From NCBI GenBank assembly GCA_964578485.1, contig CAZODA010000010.1, positions 1 to 64,000 on the forward strand: DNA of 64,000 bases. Direction: 5' to 3'. The notes under the pieces were generated by a model. The model saw nothing but the letters and a program-made list of their open reading frames with translations, had not been told where the DNA came from and did not search any database. Both the position numbers and the translations under genes were made by a program. The stretch is from CAZODA01 sp964578485. GTDB taxonomy: Bacteria > Bacteroidota > Bacteroidia > Bacteroidales > Marinilabiliaceae. Below, one piece after another: positions 37,122 to 45,736 of this stretch (position 1 is the first letter of the stretch; each line of letters starts with the position of its first letter).

Positions 37122-38084
37122 ATGAAATTAATAAGTATTACCTATATGGAAAAAATGTTTTTTTTCTTAATAACGCTTGGTTTATTAGTTTCCTGTCGAT
37201 CAAATAGTAGCGAACAGGATGAAAGCTTTTTGTTTACCACTTTTAGGGAACCAAACAATGAAGGATTGTATCTCGCATACAGTAACGATGGTTATCATTG
37301 GGAAGATCTCGGAGGAATCTATTTGGAGGCTGCAGTTGGCAGCCATAAAATTATGCGAGATCCATCTGTCGTAAAAGGACCGGATGAAACCTATCACATG
37401 GTCTGGACTAGCTCTTGGCAAAATGATAATGGATTTGGCTATGCTAATACCAAAGATTTTATTAACTGGTCGGAGCCTATTCACATCCCGGTTATGGCTC
37501 ATGAACCTGATGTGGTGAATGTTTGGGCTCCTGAAATTTTTTATGATGATGAAGAAGACCGTTTTATCATAATATGGGCCTCTACTATTCCATATAGCTT
37601 TCCTAAAGGTGAGGAGGATGAATATAACAACCATAGGATGTACTATACAACTACTCATGATTTTGTTGAATTTTCCGATACTAAACTTTTTTTAGATCCG
37701 GGTTTCAGTATCATCGACTGTGTAATCGTTAAAAGAGGAAGTAGCGACTATGTTCTCGTGTTGAAAAATAATACAAGGCCGGAAAGGAATATCAGTGTAG
37801 CATTTGGAACGACACCCTTGGGACCTTGGACTAATTATTCTGAGTCCTTAACAGAATTTTTATCAGAAGGCCCCACAGTTATTAAGGTAGATGGAGATTG
37901 GATAGTTTATTATGATTACTACGATAAAAAGAGTTATAGTGCCTTGCGCACTAAAGACTTTAAAGAATTTACAAATATTTCTAATGAAGTTTCTTTACCT
38001 GAGGGCCATAAACATGGAACTATTACCACTATTTCATCAGAGATACTGGAAGGTATTAAGGAAAAGGCAAAAATATTAAAGTAA
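37122..38084 (+). CDS. GH43-like five-bladed propeller glycosidase
   Basis: A 320-residue lipoprotein (signal ending LLVSC). The repeats and acids fit GH43: MRDPSVV near residue 87, VWAPEIFYDDEED near 140, and SEGPTVIKVDGDW near 250, followed by HKHGT. GH43 enzymes mostly remove alpha-L-arabinofuranose, beta-xylose or beta-galactose. In a pectin operon an arabinan or galactan side-chain activity is expected. The subfamily cannot be read from the sequence alone. Confidence 0.7.
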   Translation: MKLISITYMEKMFFFLITLGLLVSCRSNSSEQDESFLFTTFREPNNEGLYLAYSNDGYHWEDLGGIYLEAAVGSHKIMRDPSVVKGPDETYHMVWTSSWQNDNGFGYANTKDFINWSEPIHIPVMAHEPDVVNVWAPEIFYDDEEDRFIIIWASTIPYSFPKGEEDEYNNHRMYYTTTHDFVEFSDTKLFLDPGFSIIDCVIVKRGSSDYVLVLKNNTRPERNISVAFGTTPLGPWTNYSESLTEFLSEGPTVIKVDGDWIVYYDYYDKKSYSALRTKDFKEFTNISNEVSLPEGHKHGTITTISSEILEGIKEKAKILK

Positions 38085-38133
38085 TTGGATTATTGAAAAT
38101 CAGCATTTGTTCAATTGTAACAACGCACAGAAA

Positions 38134-39984
38134 ATGAAGATACAGCGTATAATTAATTTAATCTTAGTAGTGTATGCAGGCAGTTTTTTGAGTTTGCCTG
38201 CTCAGGACATGGTGCGATATAAGGGCGAAACCATTTCGAATATAGACTACCATCATGGGCAGTTGAGACCTGCAGTAGGAGTCCATAACATACAAGTGAT
38301 GCGTGCCAACAGGCAGAATCCTCAAATGGGTGACGGTTATGGGTGGACCTATAACCATGCTTCTAACATTGCATATTGGAATGGTCAGTTTTGGTTGCAT
38401 TACCTGAGCAACCCGATGGGTGAGCATAATCCACCCGGTCATACTTATTTAGTAAGGTCAAAAGATGGACGTGAATGGGCCAAACCGGAGGTGCTATTCC
38501 CTATTTATGCTATACCTGATGGAACAAAAAAAGAAGGACGCCCAGAAATAGCTAAAGATTTGTTTGCTGTAATGCACCAACGAATGGGGTTTTATGTGTC
38601 TGAAGACGACCGTATGTTAACCTTAGCTTATTACGGCATTTGTATGGATGAAAAGGACAGCCCTAATGATGGTAAAGGAATCGGACGAGTAGTACGCGAA
38701 ATTTATAAAGATGGAAATTTTGGTGCTATTTATTTTATACGCTATAATTCGGGATGGGATGAGAGCAATACCAACTACCCCTTTTATACTTCTTGCAATG
38801 ATGAAGGCTTTATCAATGCCTGTGATGCTTTGATGGCTGATCCCCTGATGATGCAACAATGGAATGAAGAACAGGATCATAATGACCCAATTATTCCTAT
38901 GCGCTTGCAATTTAAGGGTTTTAGTTTCTATCATTTACCGGATAAGAGTATTGTTGGCTTTTGGAAACATGCTTTAACTGCTATTAGCAAAGATGGTGGA
39001 AAATCATGGCCCCGACCGGAACGGGCGCCGGGCTTTGTAAACGGAAATGCGAAGTTTTGGGCACAACAAACAGCGGATGGGCGTTATGCCGCTGTTTATA
39101 ATCCTTCTGAATTTCGTTGGCCTTTAGCGGTTTCTGTGAGTGAAGACGGTTTAAATTATGAAAAACTCCTTTTGGTCAATGGTGAAATTTCTACCATGCG
39201 TTATGGTGGAAATTATAAATCGTATGGGCCACAATATGTTCGTGGGATTCTCGATCATAACGGACGCCCCGATGATGGAAATATGTGGTTAACTTATAGT
39301 ATGAATAAAGAAGATATATGGGTGGCTGCTGTTCCCACACCCATAGTCGATGTAGTTACTAAAGATGTAAATGATGATTTTAATTCCATGTCTAATGGTT
39401 CTGAATTAAAATATTGGAATATTTTCAGCCCCTTATGGGCAAGAGTAAAAATAGAAGAGTTAAATAACACAAAAATGTTGACCTTGTATGATAAAGATCC
39501 ATACGATTATGCTCTGGCCGAAAGAGTAATTCCTGCTGCATCATCCATGATCAGTGAATTTACTGTGATACCGCGACAAAATGACCATGGTGAATTGCAT
39601 ATCGAGTTTAGTAACGGAGAAGGAATGGGTGCCATTAGATTGATTTTTGCTGAGGATGGGACTTTAAGACTGAAAAACGGATACCGATTAAATAATGTAA
39701 TGTCATATGAAGCCGGAAAGGAATATCATATCAAGGTTGAATTGCATGCTCAAACTCGCTCTTATGATCTTTATGTTAATGGTGACCATAAAACTAATCG
39801 TTTATTTTATCGCCCTGTGCATAAAATTGAACGAATTTCTTTCCGTACGGGGGGTGTCAGGAAATTTCCGAATGCAGATACCCCAACAGATCAGAATTTT
39901 GATGTAACAGATCCCTGTCCCGGAACTCCTATACCGGAGGCAATTTTTCATATCCAATCATTTAAAACGAAGAAACTACAATAA
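38134..39984 (+). CDS. Secreted sialidase-like beta-propeller with C-terminal lectin-like domain
   Basis: A 616-residue protein from the ATG at 38134, chosen over an upstream TTG because it begins a clean signal peptide ending SLPAQ. Residues about 25-415 form a sialidase-type propeller (SKDGREWAKPEV, SKDGGKSWPRPE, SEDGLNYEKLL Asp-box-like repeats). Residues 420-615 form a concanavalin-like sandwich. There is no sialic acid in pectin, so the fold is probably used on another acidic or deoxy sugar. A GH143-like role (DHA removal from RG-II) is one possibility I cannot confirm. The stop codon abuts the ATG of the next gene (TAAATG), indicating coupling. Confidence 0.6.
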   Translation: MKIQRIINLILVVYAGSFLSLPAQDMVRYKGETISNIDYHHGQLRPAVGVHNIQVMRANRQNPQMGDGYGWTYNHASNIAYWNGQFWLHYLSNPMGEHNPPGHTYLVRSKDGREWAKPEVLFPIYAIPDGTKKEGRPEIAKDLFAVMHQRMGFYVSEDDRMLTLAYYGICMDEKDSPNDGKGIGRVVREIYKDGNFGAIYFIRYNSGWDESNTNYPFYTSCNDEGFINACDALMADPLMMQQWNEEQDHNDPIIPMRLQFKGFSFYHLPDKSIVGFWKHALTAISKDGGKSWPRPERAPGFVNGNAKFWAQQTADGRYAAVYNPSEFRWPLAVSVSEDGLNYEKLLLVNGEISTMRYGGNYKSYGPQYVRGILDHNGRPDDGNMWLTYSMNKEDIWVAAVPTPIVDVVTKDVNDDFNSMSNGSELKYWNIFSPLWARVKIEELNNTKMLTLYDKDPYDYALAERVIPAASSMISEFTVIPRQNDHGELHIEFSNGEGMGAIRLIFAEDGTLRLKNGYRLNNVMSYEAGKEYHIKVELHAQTRSYDLYVNGDHKTNRLFYRPVHKIERISFRTGGVRKFPNADTPTDQNFDVTDPCPGTPIPEAIFHIQSFKTKKLQ

Positions 39985-42666
39985 ATGATGAAGACAAGGT
40001 TAATAATATTTGTATCCCTTATACTCCTGTTGACAAGTTGTTCCAACAGCTACGAGAAAATTGAAAAAAATGGAGGAGCCATTCTCAAATATGAGGATTT
40101 CCGACATCATATTGATTATTTCAATCGGATGGAAGATGAAAATATCATTCAGGCTGTTTCCAATAGTGAATCGTGGGAATGGATGACTGCTAATGTGCCT
40201 TTATTTGAATGTCCACAGGATAATTTTGAACAAATGTTTTGGTATCGTTGGTGGACCTTGCGTAAGCATATAAAAAACACAGAACTTGGATATGTGATGA
40301 CAGAGTTTCTTGTGGACCGAAGTTATGCAGATAAATACAATTTAATTGCCTGTGCCAAGGATCATCATCTAATGGAATCAAGATGGTTGCATAGGCCTGA
40401 TTATATGAATGAATACATCCATGTGTGGTATAGAGGAAATAAGGGGCAAGCCATGGAGAAAATAAATGCTTTCAGCAACTGGACAGCAGATGCACTTTAT
40501 CGGAAATATCTTGTTGATGGTGATGAAGCCTATATCTTGGATCTCTTGCCCGATCTGATAGATGATTTTAAAAGGATGGAAGCAATAAGACGACATGATA
40601 GCGGTTTGTTTTGGCAGCGTGATGTCCAAGATGGAATGGAGGAATCGATCAGTGGAGGGCGTCATGTGCAGAATGCAAGACCAACCATTAATAGTTATAT
40701 GTATGCCAACGCCATAGCTATAAGTAAGATGGCAGCCATGGCCGGTAATCAAGAAGTAGAAGAGCTATACCGGGCTAAAGCCGATACCATATTTAATTTG
40801 ATACACTCCCATTTATGGAGTCCTGAATTGAATTTCTTTGAAACATTAAAGGAAGATGGAGTATTTGCCGGTGTGCGTGAAGCTATAGGTTTCATCCCAT
40901 GGTATTTTAATATTCCAACTGACCACCAGGCTGTTGCATGGAATCAATTGAAGGATGAAGAAGGGTTTTTAGCTCCATACGGACTCACAACTGCTGAAAG
41001 GCGCCATCCGCTTTTCAGATCACATGGCTGCTGCTCGTGTGAATGGGATGGTGCGATTTGGCCTTTTGCCACCTCGCAAACTTTGACCGGCTTAGCCAAC
41101 CTTCTAAATAATTATGAACAGGATGTGCTTAGTAAGGAAGATTATTTCCACCAGATGGAATTATACGTAGAATCACAATACCACCGAGGACGTCCATATA
41201 TAGGAGAGTACCTTGATGAGCTAAGCGGATATTGGTTGAAAGGCGATCAGGAACGAAGTCGTTATTATAATCATTCCACTTTTAATGATTTAATTATTAC
41301 AGGTTTGATTGGACTTAGACCACGAGCTGATGATGTTTTGGAAATCAACCCTTTATTGCCCGAGGGGTCTTGGGACTGGTTTGCACTGGATAATGTTATG
41401 TATAAAGGAAATATGATCACAGTGCTATGGGATAAATACGGATCACGATATAAGCGTGGTAAAGGATTTTTTGTGTTGGTGAATGGCAAACAAGTGGCCG
41501 CATCCAACCGTTTGGAGAGTATTCTTGTGAAAGATGTGATATCTAAACAGAAACCCAAAGAAGAAACCGTTGAAGTTGTTATCCCTGAAGATCTTCCTTG
41601 GAGTGAACGTATGGCCTTGTCGATGATGAAGCGAAGTCCTGAACTTTATCGATCCTGGGGATACATGCAGGGATTGTTGTTGACCTCTTTTGAAGCTTTA
41701 TGGAAACATACCGGCAATAGAGATTATCTTACATATATTTATGAATATGCCGACGATATGATCGATGCTGATGGAACTATCAAAAATTATCAGATGGAAA
41801 CCTTCAATATCGATAATATCAATGCCGGAAGAATGTTGTTTAGTTTGTATGAAGAAACAGGCGAAGAACGCTTCAAAACAGCAATTAAAACTCTCAGAAG
41901 CCAAATGGAATGGCATCCTAAAACCACTGAAGGAGGGTTTTGGCATAAATTGAAATACCCTTGGCAAATGTGGCTCGATGGAGCTTATATGAGTGCTCCC
42001 TTTTTGGCCTGCTATGCTGCAGAATTTAATGATGCGGAATTGTTTGACGAATTAACACATCAGTTGTTGCTGATGAATAAATATTTACATGATCCGGAAA
42101 CCGACCTCCTTTATCATGGTTGGGATGAATCAAGGATTATGGATTGGGCTGATCCACAAACCGGCTGCTCCTCTAATTTCTGGGGAAGGGCGATAGCTTG
42201 GTATCTTATGGCTATAGTTGACATACTTGACTTTCTACCTGAAAATCATCCACAGCGGACCGAAATTATTCATATCCTTGATAGATCTTTAAGGGCTGTT
42301 GTAAAGTATCAGGACCGCAATACCGGTGTTTGGTACTTGATACTTGACAGAGGAAAAGAAAAGGGGAATTATTTAGAATCATCGGCTTCCTCCATGTTTG
42401 TTTACGTCATGGCTAAAGGACTCAATAAAGGATATATTTCTGAGGAATTTAGGAAAGCCCTTGAAAGGGGCTATGAAGGAATTCTGACTCAGTTTATACG
42501 TACAGATCCGGATGGAGAGATACATATTAGCCGTGGATGTAGAGTAGCCGGATTAAGTGCCGACAGGGATGGCTCATTTGAATATTATATCAGCGAACCA
42601 TTTCAGGACAATGATTTAAAAGCAATTGGCCCCTTCATTCTTGCCAGTTTGGAACTGAATCAATAA
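39985..42666 (+). CDS. Fusion of an (alpha/alpha)6 glycosidase domain and a GH105 unsaturated rhamnogalacturonyl hydrolase
   Basis: An 893-residue lipoprotein (signal ending LLLTSC). Residues about 30-510 form an (alpha/alpha)6 glycosidase-like domain (FWYRWWTLRKHI near 85, DGMEESISGGRHVQNARPTINSY near 220, CCSCEWDGAIWPFA near 350), resembling MGH1/GH142-type proteins. Residues about 535-893 are GH105, with MWLDGAYMSAPF, SNFWGRAIAWYLMA and LESSASSMFVYVMAKG. GH105 hydrolyses the unsaturated galacturonate left by PL1/PL11/PL26 lyases. The N-terminal specificity is uncertain; beta-L-arabinofuranose of RG-II is a guess. It directly follows the propeller gene. Confidence 0.75.
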   Translation: MMKTRLIIFVSLILLLTSCSNSYEKIEKNGGAILKYEDFRHHIDYFNRMEDENIIQAVSNSESWEWMTANVPLFECPQDNFEQMFWYRWWTLRKHIKNTELGYVMTEFLVDRSYADKYNLIACAKDHHLMESRWLHRPDYMNEYIHVWYRGNKGQAMEKINAFSNWTADALYRKYLVDGDEAYILDLLPDLIDDFKRMEAIRRHDSGLFWQRDVQDGMEESISGGRHVQNARPTINSYMYANAIAISKMAAMAGNQEVEELYRAKADTIFNLIHSHLWSPELNFFETLKEDGVFAGVREAIGFIPWYFNIPTDHQAVAWNQLKDEEGFLAPYGLTTAERRHPLFRSHGCCSCEWDGAIWPFATSQTLTGLANLLNNYEQDVLSKEDYFHQMELYVESQYHRGRPYIGEYLDELSGYWLKGDQERSRYYNHSTFNDLIITGLIGLRPRADDVLEINPLLPEGSWDWFALDNVMYKGNMITVLWDKYGSRYKRGKGFFVLVNGKQVAASNRLESILVKDVISKQKPKEETVEVVIPEDLPWSERMALSMMKRSPELYRSWGYMQGLLLTSFEALWKHTGNRDYLTYIYEYADDMIDADGTIKNYQMETFNIDNINAGRMLFSLYEETGEERFKTAIKTLRSQMEWHPKTTEGGFWHKLKYPWQMWLDGAYMSAPFLACYAAEFNDAELFDELTHQLLLMNKYLHDPETDLLYHGWDESRIMDWADPQTGCSSNFWGRAIAWYLMAIVDILDFLPENHPQRTEIIHILDRSLRAVVKYQDRNTGVWYLILDRGKEKGNYLESSASSMFVYVMAKGLNKGYISEEFRKALERGYEGILTQFIRTDPDGEIHISRGCRVAGLSADRDGSFEYYISEPFQDNDLKAIGPFILASLELNQ

Positions 42667-42689
42667 CATAAATAATATATATTAATCAG

Positions 42690-43805
42690 ATGAAACAACA
42701 CTATTTGATATTATTGACGGTATTAATGGGAATGGCTGCATGTGTTGATGATAATGACCCTGAGAGATGGAGAAAAGGAATAGTACTGGAAGAGTTTATT
42801 TATAAATCAAATGATGTGGATTTTCCTTCCTGTCATGCAGCTTCCATCGAAGAAACACCGGAAGGATTGATAACAGCATGGTTTGGAGGTTTGTATGAAA
42901 GACATCCGGAAGTTTCAATTTATGTAAGTAGGAAAGTAGATGACCACTGGACTCAACCTCAAATGGCTGCCGATGGTGTTATTAATGATAGCTTGAGATA
43001 TGCATGTTGGAATCCGGTATTGTACCAAGTACCGGGTGGTGAACTTCAACTCTATTATAAGGTGGGTCCTAATGTGTCAGCTTGGCTTGGAATGATGAAG
43101 ACTTCCAATGATCACGGGAAAACCTGGTCGCAAGCTATTCAGTTACCTGAAGGAATCCTCGGACCTGTCAAAAATAGGCCGGTATTGCTTGATGACGGAC
43201 GCCTGATTTGTCCTTCCAGTACCGAAGGTGGCGCTTGGAGAATACATTTCGAGGAGACCCCTGATTTTGGAAAGACCTGGAAAAAAAATGATCCAATTGG
43301 TGGTGGACGAGAGTATGCTGTTATTCAGCCGGCCATTCTGACACACAACGATTCAACGCTCCAAATGTTGTCACGTAGCAAAAATGCAGTAATTGCCACT
43401 TCATGGTCGTACGACAGGGGGAAAACCTGGAGCCTTGTTTTACCTTCAGGTCTTCCCAATAATAATTCGGCTGTAGATGCTGTCACTCTGCAGGATGGAA
43501 GACATTTGGCAGCTTATAATCATGTGGCAACGGCAATCAATTCGGATAAAGGATATCGCACACCTTTAAATGTTGCAGTATCTGATGATGGTCGAAATTG
43601 GAGTGCTGCACTTATTTTAGAAGATTCAGAAATCAGTCAGTATTCCTATCCTTCGCTTATTCAGTCTTCGGATGGAATGGTTCACATAGTTTATACATGG
43701 AGGCGAGAATTAATTAAATACATGAAAATTGATCCTTCAAAATTAATTCTCAGCCCTATAAAAAATGGTGAATGGCCTGTACCCATTACTTATGGCAGAT
43801 ATTAA
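42690..43805 (+). CDS. Sialidase-like BNR-repeat lipoprotein
   Basis: A 371-residue lipoprotein (signal ending GMAAC). It has a six-bladed propeller with Asp-box repeats (SNDHGKTWSQ, TPDFGKTWKK, SYDRGKTWS, SDDGRNWS). The layout fits the BNR_2 neuraminidase-like family. Classical sialidase arginines are not obvious, and the RXP motif near the start is missing. In pectin loci such propellers may be hydrolases or lyases for terminal uronic acids or Kdo-like sugars. I do not assign a substrate. The gene lies between the GH105 fusion and the GH141-like gene, in the same operon. Confidence 0.65.
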   Translation: MKQHYLILLTVLMGMAACVDDNDPERWRKGIVLEEFIYKSNDVDFPSCHAASIEETPEGLITAWFGGLYERHPEVSIYVSRKVDDHWTQPQMAADGVINDSLRYACWNPVLYQVPGGELQLYYKVGPNVSAWLGMMKTSNDHGKTWSQAIQLPEGILGPVKNRPVLLDDGRLICPSSTEGGAWRIHFEETPDFGKTWKKNDPIGGGREYAVIQPAILTHNDSTLQMLSRSKNAVIATSWSYDRGKTWSLVLPSGLPNNNSAVDAVTLQDGRHLAAYNHVATAINSDKGYRTPLNVAVSDDGRNWSAALILEDSEISQYSYPSLIQSSDGMVHIVYTWRRELIKYMKIDPSKLILSPIKNGEWPVPITYGRY

Positions 43806-43831
43806 GGATTAAAAATCAAAGAAATATTATT

Positions 43832-45724
43832 ATGAAGTATAAGTTTTTTCTTTCTGTTTTGCTTCTTATTACCACCCTTTTATCGGCAAATTCCGTTGAG
43901 ATTTGGGTTTCACCCAATGGAGATGATCAGAACCCGGGAACTCGGGAAGAACCAATAGCTACTGTTTCATTGGCTCTATGGAAAATACGGGAATTGCGCC
44001 GGATTAATTGTCCGAGTATCACCTCAGGAGCCACTATTATATTAAAAGGAGGGGAATATCAGTTAAAGCAGCCATTGTATTTTCGTCCCGAAGATTCAGG
44101 AACTGAACAAGCTCCCACTTTGTTGAAGGCTGCCGATGGTGAGCTTCCTGTTTTAAGTGGGGGAGTGGAAGTAACCGGTTGGCAACGATTAGGTGAAAAT
44201 TACAATGAATTTCCAAAGGAAGCAAGAGCAAAGCTATGGGTGGCTGATATACCAAAAATCGGGGGACACCGCCTATTATTCAGGCAAATGTGGGTGAACA
44301 ATCGAAAGGCTGATAGGGCGTCTAACCTTAGTGATGGAGATTTGGACCGTATTTTATCTGCTGATTTTGAAAATGAAATATTTTGGATACCATCACCCGA
44401 CTTTAAATTGGATAATATTGGACAGCTTGAATTTAATATACACCAATGGTGGGCTATCGCCAATCTGCGGGTAAAGGATATGGTGGCAGTTGGTGACAGT
44501 GTGGCTGTGTCTTTTCATCAGCCTGAAAGTCGAATAGAATTTGTGCACCCCTGGCCTCCACCGTTTATTGATGAAGAGAAAGATAAGGGTGGTAATTCGG
44601 CATTTTATTTTAGTAATGCACCACAATTGTTAAATACACCGGGAGAATGGTATGCCGATATGAATAAAGGAAAAGTGTATTACTGGCCTCGTGATGAGGA
44701 AGATATGAATTATGCCAAGGTGGTGGTTCCTTATCTTGAAAATGTAGTGGTGATGCAGGGAACCTTAGATAATAGAGTTGAACATATTCATTTCAATGGA
44801 ATTTCCTTTCAACATACAAGCTGGTTACGACCTTCACTGCAAGGCCATGTTCCTTTACAGGCCGGTATGTACATAAATGATGCATATACTTTAAATCCAA
44901 AAGGTACTCCCGACAAAGCTTCACTATGCAACTTAGCATGGATAGGACGTCAGCCGGCAGCTGTTGTTTTGCGTGCTGCCGCTTATAATCGTATTGAAAA
45001 TTGTGAGTTCAGGCATATGGCGGCTACAGGACTGGATCTTGAGTTTGCCACAAGCCATAATGTTGTTCTCGGCAATCTCTTCACAGATATTGGTGGAACA
45101 GGGATACAAATTGGGTTTTTTGGTGATGATAGTTTTGAAGCGCATATGCCTTATGATCCTATTGACCAGCGTGAAGTATGTCAATATGAAACAATTGCCA
45201 ACAATCTCATTTCCTATGTTACTAATGAAGATTGGGGATGTGTGGGTATTAGTGTGGGTTTTGCACGGGATATCAATATTGAATACAATGAAGTGAGTCA
45301 TGTTAATTATTCCGGTATTTGTGTCGGATGGGGATGGACCAGCACGGTGAATGTGATGGGAAATAACAGAATTCACGCTAACCATATACATCATTTCGCC
45401 AGAATGATGTATGATGTAGGAGGCATCTATACTTTATCGGCACAACCAAATACTGTTATTAGTGAAAATGCTATTCATGACCTCTTGAAAGCTCCATATG
45501 CTCATATCCCCGACCATTTTCAATATATCTACTTCGACGAAGGATCTTCCTATATCAAGGCAATAAATAATTGGACGGAAGAGGCTGTTTTCTTTTCCAA
45601 TACCCCGGGGCCCGGAAATGAATGGGACAATAACGGACCGGATGTCGATGAAGCTATACGACAGGCTGCAGGTTTGCAACATGATTATAGATATCTGAAA
45701 CAAAAATTGGAACAACTGAGATAA
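43832..45724 (+). CDS. GH141-like right-handed beta-helix glycosidase
   Basis: A 630-residue secreted protein from the ATG at 43832, which gives a proper signal peptide (MKYKFFLSVLLLITTLLSA). An upstream ATG at 43772 would overlap the previous gene and spoil it. It has a polydisperse beta-helix with the start VEIWVSPNGDDQNPGT and the late motifs YDVGGIYTLSAQPNT and YIYFDEGSSYIKAINN typical of GH141. Known GH141 members include the RG-II alpha-L-fucosidase BT1002 and a xylanase. With a GH140-like gene nearby, fucosidase action on an RG-II chain is the better guess. Confidence 0.72.
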   Translation: MKYKFFLSVLLLITTLLSANSVEIWVSPNGDDQNPGTREEPIATVSLALWKIRELRRINCPSITSGATIILKGGEYQLKQPLYFRPEDSGTEQAPTLLKAADGELPVLSGGVEVTGWQRLGENYNEFPKEARAKLWVADIPKIGGHRLLFRQMWVNNRKADRASNLSDGDLDRILSADFENEIFWIPSPDFKLDNIGQLEFNIHQWWAIANLRVKDMVAVGDSVAVSFHQPESRIEFVHPWPPPFIDEEKDKGGNSAFYFSNAPQLLNTPGEWYADMNKGKVYYWPRDEEDMNYAKVVVPYLENVVVMQGTLDNRVEHIHFNGISFQHTSWLRPSLQGHVPLQAGMYINDAYTLNPKGTPDKASLCNLAWIGRQPAAVVLRAAAYNRIENCEFRHMAATGLDLEFATSHNVVLGNLFTDIGGTGIQIGFFGDDSFEAHMPYDPIDQREVCQYETIANNLISYVTNEDWGCVGISVGFARDINIEYNEVSHVNYSGICVGWGWTSTVNVMGNNRIHANHIHHFARMMYDVGGIYTLSAQPNTVISENAIHDLLKAPYAHIPDHFQYIYFDEGSSYIKAINNWTEEAVFFSNTPGPGNEWDNNGPDVDEAIRQAAGLQHDYRYLKQKLEQLR

Positions 45725-45736
45725 AATAATTGCTAT

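Noticed and set aside
43772..43831. Upstream start for the GH141-like gene
   Set aside because: It would overlap the previous gene by 34 bp and place a non-signal segment before a perfect signal peptide at 43832.
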